A DNA stretch of 64,000 bases, from contig JAVYIG010001841.1 in assembly GCA_035222895.1 (NCBI GenBank), positions 230,024 through 294,023 of the forward strand. The letters run 5' to 3'. The translations under genes were made by a program, and so were the position numbers. Each line of letters starts with the position of its first letter. The first letter of the stretch is position 1. The notes under the pieces are model-generated. The model saw nothing but the letters and a program-made list of their open reading frames with translations. It was not told where the DNA came from and did no database searches. Positions 56,097 through 64,000 of this stretch are shown piece by piece. This DNA is from Strongylocentrotus droebachiensis (lineage: Eukaryota > Echinodermata > Echinoidea > Camarodonta > Strongylocentrotidae).

Positions 56097-58623
56097 CCCA
56101 ATAAACAAAATCACGTGAAAATCACGTCAATATCAAGGTTTCGACTTGATGAGAGTTACGTTCTTCAAACACCGGACATTTACGTAAATGTGTTAATACG
56201 TTTATTGCACTAGGTAACTTAAAACACACGTACACTAAATCACGCAATTGTCACTGCAATATCACCATTATAATAACGTGATTATCCCTTCCTTGGAGAC
56301 CATGGTTTGTAAACCTAATACTCCCGTGTTTGTTTGGTTATGAAATTACATCTTCATAAACGAAATTATCGCGTCACAGAAACACGTGAAGCGTTAGTGA
56401 TAGTTTTAGTCAAAATATCTGCGTGAAATTCACGTGAATATTACGAGGCTGACTTGAGATGAATCATGTTCTTCATTCACGTGAAATTTACGTCGAAGAG
56501 GAAATATGTTACTGTAACCCGCGTTCAACCCAATAATTACGCAAATGTTACACAATAAATGAACCAAAATAATGACGTTCTCATCCCGTTTCTGAACATC
56601 GTGTCTTGGATCTTCCATAATTACGTCCAGGCGCGCCAGAAGCAGTTTGGGATTAGAGGAGATGGTGGGGGGGGGGGGGGGTGCAAACATCCCAGAAGAG
56701 AAAGCTAGTTGCAACTGGTCCAGTTGATGAACCAGTTAATGCCAACTGGTAACCCTGGAAATTGAAATGGGCTAAATGATCCAGTTGATCCAGGCCAGTT
56801 AGAATTCAACTGGTCTAGCTGAGCCATTAGAACCATTTGGTAAAACTTCCAACAAGTTGAACAGCATCAACACTTCAATACTGGTAGGTCTGTATTTCCA
56901 ATGTAAAGGCATTGGTAATAAGTAGACTTACATAATTTAATTAATCGAAATTTTTTCATATACTTGTATTTTATTTAAATTATTTAGTTCATAGTTAATG
57001 TTTCCCTTATTCATGTTTAACTAAATGTAATTTATACGAAGTAGCGAAATGTCCTAATAACTGGTATTTGTAGCATTTTCGAAATGAATTGCATATAACT
57101 AAATCATCAGTAATTAAGAAATATGCTGTAAATTCAGATAAATTGTTTAAAAAACATAGATCTGCACGCACCCCATATTCAATATGCAAATTAATTGGTG
57201 TCAGCTGGTTCAACTTGAAATATGCCAACAGTCAGTCATCAACTGGTGCAACTGGAAATATGCACACACTGGTGCAATGAAAATATGCCAACAGTCATTT
57301 ATCAACTGGTGAACATAGAAATATGCCAACAGTCACTGGCTTATCACTACGGAACTTAAATGGTAACTGTGAAACCATCAAGACACCCAATAATAACTCA
57401 TTTTCACACCTGGAAAACACGGAATACCCAGCTTATAGTTATAATCCGTTTGAGTCACGAGATCATCACCGCGGAACTGCTGGCAACTTTGACTACCATT
57501 TAAATAGGTGTTTTAAGACACCTAATAATTACTAATTTTTCACACCTAAATATCACGGATTCACAGCTTAGATTAGTAATCAGTTTTAACTACGTGATCA
57601 TCACCAAGAAAGTTATGGTAACTTTGAAACCATTTTAAAAGGTGTTTTAAGACACCTAATAATTACTCATTTTTCAAACCTAAAAGTCACGTATGCCCAG
57701 CTTAGATTAATAATCCGTTTGAGTCACGAGATCATCACCGCGGAACTGCTGGTAACTTTGACTACCATTTAAATAGGTGTTTAAAGACACCTAATAATTA
57801 CTAATTTTCACACCTTAATATCACGGATTCACAGCTTAGATTAGTCATCAGTTTTAACTACGTGATCATCACCAAGAAAGTTATGGTAACTTTGAAACCA
57901 TTTAAAAAGGTGTTTTAAGACACCTAATCATTACTAATTTTTCACACCTAAGAGTCACGTATGCCCAGCTTAGATTAATAATCCGTTTGAGTCACGAGAT
58001 CATCGCCGCGGAACTTATGGCAACTTTGACTACCATTTAAAAAGGTGTTTTAAGACACCTAATAATTACTTATTTTCACACCTAAATATCACGGATTCAC
58101 AGCTTAGATTAGTAATCAGCGTGAGCCACGTGATCATAACCAAGAAATTTATGGTAACTTTGAAACCATTTAAAGAGGTGTGTAAGACACCTCAGAATTA
58201 ATAATTTAATATAACCAGAGATTCACGGACAGAACAATAAGACGATTAGCCGGTGTAAGTAACGTGATTATTACCATCAACCTTGGATAACCTGTGAAAC
58301 CTATCGATAAAGGTGCTTAAAAGACCAAATAATTACGTATTTATCACCACCATCGGTTAACGGACACAAAACTCGTTGCTTGGTCAAGTGGTTATTTGGT
58401 CATAAACACTTGATTTACAGAGGTAAGTGGAATCACGTTACTCCAGTCGCGTGATAAATTGGTGGTTTTTAGGTTAGATGAAAACGTGAACAGGAGTACC
58501 TTTTTTGTTTAAATGAAGGCACGTGTCGATAACGTTTAAATCTAGTTCAAAAGGCACCATAGTTTAAAATCACTTAAAATACACTCCTAAAAGAGGTTAC
58601 TTTTTAGTGTTTTGTTTATTGGG
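56097..58623. mobile_element. 2.5-kb TA-flanked element with internal satellite
   Basis: The terminal repeat CCCAATAAACAAAA is perfectly inverted at 58610-58623 and flanked by TA on each side (56095-56096, 58624-58625). The empty site aatgactaatgctcgg is present at 40036-40051. The 2-bp TA duplication suggests a Tc1/mariner-like or other TA-targeting family, but no transposase was found and the family is unassigned. The interior has cacgtgaa-rich words (56110-56560), an aactggt-rich stretch (56700-56830) and a 135-bp satellite. Confidence 0.8.
57490..58200. repeat. 135-bp satellite with palindromic core, dimeric order
   Basis: The core aggtgttttaagacacct recurs near 57505, 57640, 57775, 57910, 58043 and 58178, giving a period of 133-135 bp. 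Successive monomers alternate between two types (one with gtcacgagatcatcacc, the other with ctacgtgatcatcacc), so the higher-order unit is a ~270-bp dimer. Confidence 0.85.
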
Positions 58624-58751
58624 TAATGCTCGGAACAAGCTGAAATTATTCGCAACAGGAACATCATTAGTTGATGTTCCTTCGATGCGAATACTTTCAC
58701 CTAGATCCTCGAGTGTCATTGTATATTGGTTTACTATGTAGTTTAATTTAA

Positions 58752-59144
58752 AGAGAAGGTTGAGTTCTGGGAAGAGGTGAAAAATAATTTGTGAGCGTTA
58801 TCATTCTTATTATGCAAGTGTGGAAGAACATCAGATAAGACATGTTCTCTGAAAAGCATGGCTCTTCAAATGCCTTCATATTCTAAATATGTCATGTAAC
58901 ATCGTAAAACTCGGGGGGGGGGTAGGATTTTTACGCCACGTGTTCGTGTAGTCCCATATACATCTTTCTGTGTACAGTGGTTGTAACTTTACCAAGACTT
59001 GGCCAAATTTCTTATCATTTTGATGATTCCAGAACCTTGCAATACACACAAATTCTTATATGCTAGATGATCAACCTTTTCTGGTCGATTCCACACCGTT
59101 TCTTTCACAATGCAATCGCATGACCAGAACTCAACTTCATCTTT
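58752..59144. mobile_element. 393-bp MITE with TTAA duplication
   Basis: Inserted at TTAA (58748-58751 and 59145-59148) in sequence that is uninterrupted in unit B (40150-40180). The ends are AGAGAAGGTTGAGTTCTGG and the imperfect inverse CCAGAACTCAACTTCATCT. TTAA targeting fits piggyBac or Kolobok derivatives. A partial second copy lies 3' of the SDR gene at 23418. Confidence 0.75.
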
Positions 59145-59499
59145 AAAGGTAGACCCTACTTTAATCAACCTAATTCTCATAATTCCCATAAGCGAACAGG
59201 ACTAAGGCGATGCCTTCTTAAATATTTGTCTCCCTTGCCTCATATATCCAAGGTCGCAAAATACGTAAAACCATAAAAATGGGTTATTGTTTATAGACCG
59301 ATTTAGAAAATCCGGATTAAGACGGATTCTGTTTTTCCGTTTCTGGCGAAAGAACCAAGCTGACCAATCATTTTTTTTACTTAGTGGACACATGTTTACA
59401 ATCATTATAACAACTTGAAACATCTTCATGATCCAAAGACTGAGAATAGCGTGTTAAAAAAAAATCACATGATGACAAAGCATGGTAGAAATGTTAGTA

Positions 59500-60842
59500 T
59501 AGGATTTCCCGGCCAAATTCGCGTGTTTGTCATTCGAATTCATTTACTTTGCATTTAAGTAAGCACAGATCGGCTTTGCCATGCCAATTATCATTCAATG
59601 TTCCAGTTTTTGTATTTAATTTAGGATTTTGGTCGAAGGGTTTCATAGATCTGTCATTCAATTTAGAAACTGCTCAACTAGCATTCAAATTAATATTCAC
59701 TTGTCGAAGCGTAATTTTTATCATTCAAATTAACACCTGTCATTCGTATTCGTAATATTTTTATTCAAGTTAGGAATGTTAGGGGAAGAGTTGCAACAAA
59801 CTTTTACAGTTTTTAAATATTGCAGTTAAAATGCATGATTTGCCATTGGGGTCTAAGCTGTTATTCCATTTATTTATTTTCAGGACAATGTAGATGGGTG
59901 TAGTCAGGCATAAAGTAAAGAAGGGGCGAAATCAAGGGATATGGCATTTCTGCACGGACATGTTCATATACCCGGAAAGATGGGGTACCCTCAATCGCCC
60001 CTTTTTACTACAGACTCGGAATTTTACAAAAGTAATTCACATCGTCTCTTATACCCAGCACACCCCTCTGTTTTTCTTAAAGGGTTTCATAGTTTACTTG
60101 CCCGCCAGCAGATCGATGGCTAAAGACATGGCTAAATAATGAATCATGTTCAAATTGTTGACTCTAGTCCTTACCCCAGTCACAATATTGTACCCTTCTT
60201 CCATAATGAAATTATGATGACATTATGATAAATTTATGATGAAATTATGATAAATTTATGATGAAATTATGATAAATTTATGATGAAACATAAGACAAAC
60301 AACTTCCTTACATGAACATTTACAAATATACTGAGACCATCATGTCCGTAGATGCAAGTCGTTTTTTTCTTCTTAACAATCAAACTTAAATGCTGATGAA
60401 TATCAGATAAATCTAATAAGTATAAGTGTATAAATGCAAGAAAATGAAATATGATGAAATACACATGAAAAAACAATCTTGAAAGAAAAAGAATGAGCTA
60501 TAAAAAGTGTGTAATAAACGAGAAATGTATATTGACCATCAATTATTTAAGTGCACAAAGTGCTAATTTGAATGCTACAAATGAATTAGAATGATTGAAG
60601 TACACCGTCGCGTTGTCAGAAAATCGTGTTGCGCCAAATCGAATGACCAAATAGCGAAAGAAGCACATTGTTCATTAATTTGAATGAAACATACGTAGAT
60701 TCTAACGAAAATTCCATAGATTTGAAAACTAAAAAAGGGAATATAAACCCGAGATATACCTGACTGCACTAAAACCGTCGAATTTGAACGCAAGACAAAT
60801 TAATTTGAATGACAAACTCGCGAATTTGGCCGGGAAATCCTA
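59500..60842. mobile_element. 1.34-kb TA-flanked element with long inverted repeats
   Basis: The terminal repeat TAGGATTTCCCGGCCAAATT... is perfect for 24 bp (59500-59523 and 60819-60842) and recognisable for about 60 bp. TA lies outside on both sides (59498-59499, 60843-60844). Unit B shows the empty site at 40515-40530. The interior has repeated cattcaaatta words and four tandem atgatgaaattatgataaat units (60204-60290). No transposase frame. Confidence 0.8.
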
Positions 60843-62048
60843 TAATTAAAAGAGTACCAGTATTTGGTGACAGGAACTTTAAGAGAGTAAACATAATATT
60901 TTCTTTAAACAAAATATTTACAAATTCTGCGTTTCTGATATTATATAAATCATTTTTTATCTTGTGATTGACGACTTAACGCGTTATCGATTTCTCTGCG
61001 TACAAATACATATTATTCTGTTTCGAAAGCTAAACATCTCATTGGATATGAATATTGAGAACATTCTTGCCGCGAAGTCAAAAGTAAGGCAAAGAATGTA
61101 CCATAATACAACAGCGTGATATATGAACACCAATACAACCGTAGCCATGAGAGAGAAGATAGCTTATTTTGTGAAATCCTAACGTAATTGTCCTTAGATG
61201 TTATTAATAATATTTTCATGTGCATATTACGGTCGGTGAGAAAAAAAATATTCCTTATATTCTGGATTATTTAGTCATCTTTTGTTTTTGTCAAACAAAT
61301 CTACAGAAAGCACTTTCAACAGCCTTCTGCATCATCGTTCGAATCGAGCGAACATTTGAATAAAATATAACATTATTCTATAAACAAGATTTCAAACGAT
61401 AGGCTACTGAAATTTTACTCTTTAGTTCATTTCTTGCAAGTCTCTACGATTGTGTTGTACTTGAAGAGATTTAAGGTCACCATCAATCAATCAATAACTA
61501 TGACTATAAAAGTAAGCACAGGCAATCTGCTTCATTTTACCTTGCAGAAATATAGAATAATATATCATCTGATTATACCTTTTGTTTTTGTTTACAGAAA
61601 ATTAAGTGCATGGCATTCTAAGATATCGACGTATGCTAACAATGTTGAATTAAAGATTTTCATTCTATAAAATATGACCTCAATATTCAGACGACTAGTG
61701 CCTTCCTTAGTTATTTATACCTCGAGTCATTCTTCTGCCAAATTTAACCATATATAGTTTCATTATAATTTCGGAAATCGGTGACTTGCCTTTTAGTTAA
61801 AAAAAAAAACAATAAACACGATCGCAACCATTTTCGAAAAATCAACTCAGGGGCAAATTATATATTTTCTTGGTATATCCGATAGAAATCCTGTTCACTA
61901 ATACGTCTTTGTAATATTCGCACGTTTCAACAGGTGACTTACACGAAAATTGAAATTTCGTTACTATGATTTTTCGAAAGTAGTTGCGATCGAGTTTTAA
62001 TCAAAATACATTGTACAAAATACATTAAAAAAACATTTAGTTATTTGT

Positions 62049-63629
62049 TTATTTTTTCCTTGTCTTATCAACCTGGGCATACAACGCATCTACCCTGACT
62101 GCCTCATCCTTAGGCAAGGTTGGTGTCTGTCCTGCTTCTGGAATGGCCTTCACTGTATTCCTCATGTTAAGTCCTTTATTTGGCAAGTCATCGAGCGGAA
62201 TCTGCTCTGCATCATCTCCTGATCCTGTCATCTTGACATTTTCATAATGGTCCCCTTGCTGAAGGATATCCCTGTTCTGCCAATGTTGAGTGATGATGAC
62301 ACTGTTACCGTAGAGATGATCCGAATTGGAAGATCTATCACTAACTTTAGAAGTTGATTTTGGCTCACGACTGATGGTTGCCCTTTTGTCCGGCATGGTA
62401 TAGAGCGCGTTGTCCAGCGGACCCTCCATTCGTGTGATTGAACTTTCTCAATCTTGTCTGCAGAATCGTAGACAATATCATCAGCCATTTCACCATTTCC
62501 TGGGGTGATCTGCCCTTCGTAGATCTAAGTTGGATTTCGTCAATTCCTGAATGGAAGTAGGATACTCTGGATCACTCAGTTGCTTACGTCGCAAAACGAT
62601 AATGATAACAATCAATATCAGAATAAAAGCAGAACCAAGAATGACGACAATCATGGTTATATTACCATCTCTCATGTTTTTGCCGGAGTTGACATTCGAT
62701 GATGTAGGTGTACCGACGGCCAATTTTTTGAAGCCGTATATGATGAATGTTGATGGCCTATTTGCGTCGTTTGTTTCAAAGAGGTCGTTGGTAGCGCAGT
62801 CGTCCTTTTGTCGAAGTCTCCATTGTTGTTGTTTGGTGTGTGAAGTTTTGTTGTTGAAATTGATGTTGGTCTACCGACGGGCAATTTTTGTGAAGATGTA
62901 AATGCTATTAATATTGATGACCTTTTTTGCGGCGTTTGTTTCAAAGAGATCGTTGGTAGCGCAGTCGTAGGAGAGAATGGTGTTGTGGGCTGACTTGGAG
63001 GCATGCACGTGATCATAGATTCGTCTCAATTTGCAGACGAAACTCTGTATGCAGGCTGTTTAATATACTCACATAAATCGGAAAAGAAAAGGTGTTTTTT
63101 TTAAATGAAGCCCTTCGATATATGTTCCCGTTCAAAGTGATATTTCGAGAAAGCGCCTTTTTTGTCCAATAATTATCCAGAGTACAAATCACTTTCACTT
63201 TATTCGGATTTGAATGGCTTGCTTTAGTGCAATAAGAACATCTAATTACACGTAAGTCATACGACTGAAGGGTATTATTATAATAGTCTAAGCATTTGAA
63301 GGTAGCCGAATCACTAAACCTGATGTTAGAAATGTATATATTGTTAGAATCAGCAAAGCCATCGTCGATATCACTATTACCTTGTGTAAAACGAGAATCA
63401 CTAATAACGAAACCGTCCCAGTTGCGAGTAATGTTCCATTTCTATACCACCACTTGTAGTTGTCAACAGTACCATTAGGTCGAGAACAGCCTAGGGCAAT
63501 ATCATCTCCGATGTTAGCTAGTTTTGGTATAATATCACCTTCCGCTCTGCATGCAAGATCCGCACAAAAAAATACGACAAACGCAGTAACAAAAACACCC
63601 CAACACACCTGAGATCGCAGGAACACCAT
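62049..63629 (-). pseudogene. Ig-mucin-tyrosine-tail receptor, gene D (frameshifted)
   Basis: Starts at 63629 with MVFLRSQVCWGVFVTAFVVF and keeps Ig1 (DDIALGCSRPNG, KWWYRNG) up to a lost base near 63424. Ig2 (VICTLDNYW) is open from 63198 to a second lost base near 63028. Stalk, membrane segment (ITMIVVILGSAFILILIVII) and tail follow in three further frames, broken near 62740, 62505 and 62450. The tail keeps DPEYPTS, NALYTMP, LYGNSV, DHYENV and ALYAQV, and has PLDDLP like gene B. It is a pseudogene as assembled, closest to gene B in the last third and the 3' flank. Confidence 0.85.
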
Positions 63630-64000
63630 CTTAAAGTCAAGTTTACGAATATTTATGAAAAACCGAAATCTCAGAAGGAAATATTAGATGCGCCTTCATC
63701 GTTATTGAACAATGTAAAAGAAGTTTACCTCCGCGGCGTCAAAGTAGTAACACCTGTATTGCTTTGATTTGTTAAAGACGATGAAGTATCACAATGACAG
63801 TTTGGACCATTGTCTGTATTCAATGACGATGATCCTGAACTCGATGCTGTATGCCGAAAAATAACGTTTTGAAGCAAGCTGTGATGAAAAGCTAGTGCGT
63901 AGGATGGGACCGATATGAAGAAGTGAACTTGTTTGTTCTCTGAAAATGTTGTCATAAAACCTGATCAAGACACATCATCGACATATCTATTTCTAGTGGC
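63630..64000 (-). repeat. Upstream region of gene D
   Basis: Same upstream sequence as for the other copies (tgaactcgatgctgtatg at about 63837, gggaccgatatgaagaagtgaac as at 44138). The unit continues past the window edge, so the array is probably longer. Confidence 0.8.

Larger units (their letters stand above)
58625..62048 (-). repeat. 3' flank of gene D (tandem-unit homology)
   Basis: Matches the 3' flanks of genes B and C from aatgctcggaacaagctgaa (58626, as at 40044) to the shared approach to the stop codon (61690-62048, nearly identical to 41675-42023). Two unit-specific insertions are listed separately. No gene. Confidence 0.8.

Noticed and set aside
1..64000. tRNA, rRNA, CRISPR or prokaryotic operon features
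   Set aside because: No cloverleaf with A/B boxes, rRNA-like block, spacer-repeat array or compact operon was seen; the tandem repeats are satellites and gene duplicates.

Overview
This looks like nuclear DNA of a marine invertebrate, probably a deuterostome and possibly an echinoderm. The evidence is AT-rich non-coding DNA, spliced genes with GT-AG introns, many eukaryotic transposon families, long G homopolymers, taggcctag-type words and CRE-rich (tgacgtca) repeats. The phylum is an inference; no diagnostic host gene is present.

Layout: (1) 0-11.5 kb is transposon debris. A decayed DIRS-like retroelement (3642-11519) has been invaded by an older DIRS relative, and that by a ~3 kb sequence containing a Helentron/HINE-like element (6595-7813, minus strand). 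(2) 13.4-23.2 kb is one plus-strand short-chain dehydrogenase/reductase gene of about 286 residues in four exons. Its last coding exon is split by a 6.5 kb PIF/Harbinger-type transposon (16504-23019) with 15-bp terminal inverted repeats and an ACG target duplication. (3) 24.4-29.5 kb holds a second HINE-like element, a gene-less relic of the tandem unit described next, and a solo LTR with a perfect 5-bp target duplication. (4) 29.5-64 kb is a tandem segmental duplication. Each unit carries one minus-strand, single-exon gene for a type I membrane receptor: signal peptide, two Ig-like domains, Ser/Thr-rich mucin-like stalk built of ~54-residue repeats, one membrane helix, and a tail rich in tyrosine signalling motifs (VxYxxV ITIM-like, YxN, YDxP).

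Four receptor copies are visible. Gene B (42024-43859, 611 aa) is intact. Gene A (30762-37454) is split by a nearly intact 5.0 kb DIRS-like retrotransposon. Genes C (49328-51501) and D (62049-63629) carry several frameshifts. The tails are modular: A has a 43-residue VYYESV/PEYATS module three times, while C has duplicated a different 145-residue module. This birth-and-death, repeat-swapping pattern is typical of recognition or immune receptors; that role is inferred and not shown.

Because the units are duplicates, each transposon that hit only one of them can be compared with an empty site in its neighbours. This defines hAT-like (8-bp duplication), TA-duplicating and TTAA-duplicating elements to the base. 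The DIRS element shows gag, RT-RNase H-methyltransferase-like and tyrosine recombinase frames. The pol frame is entered in -1 from gag at a canonical U UUU UUA slippery heptamer, and its terminal and internal complementary repeats carry copy-specific matched substitutions. No tRNA, rRNA, CRISPR or prokaryotic features were found.
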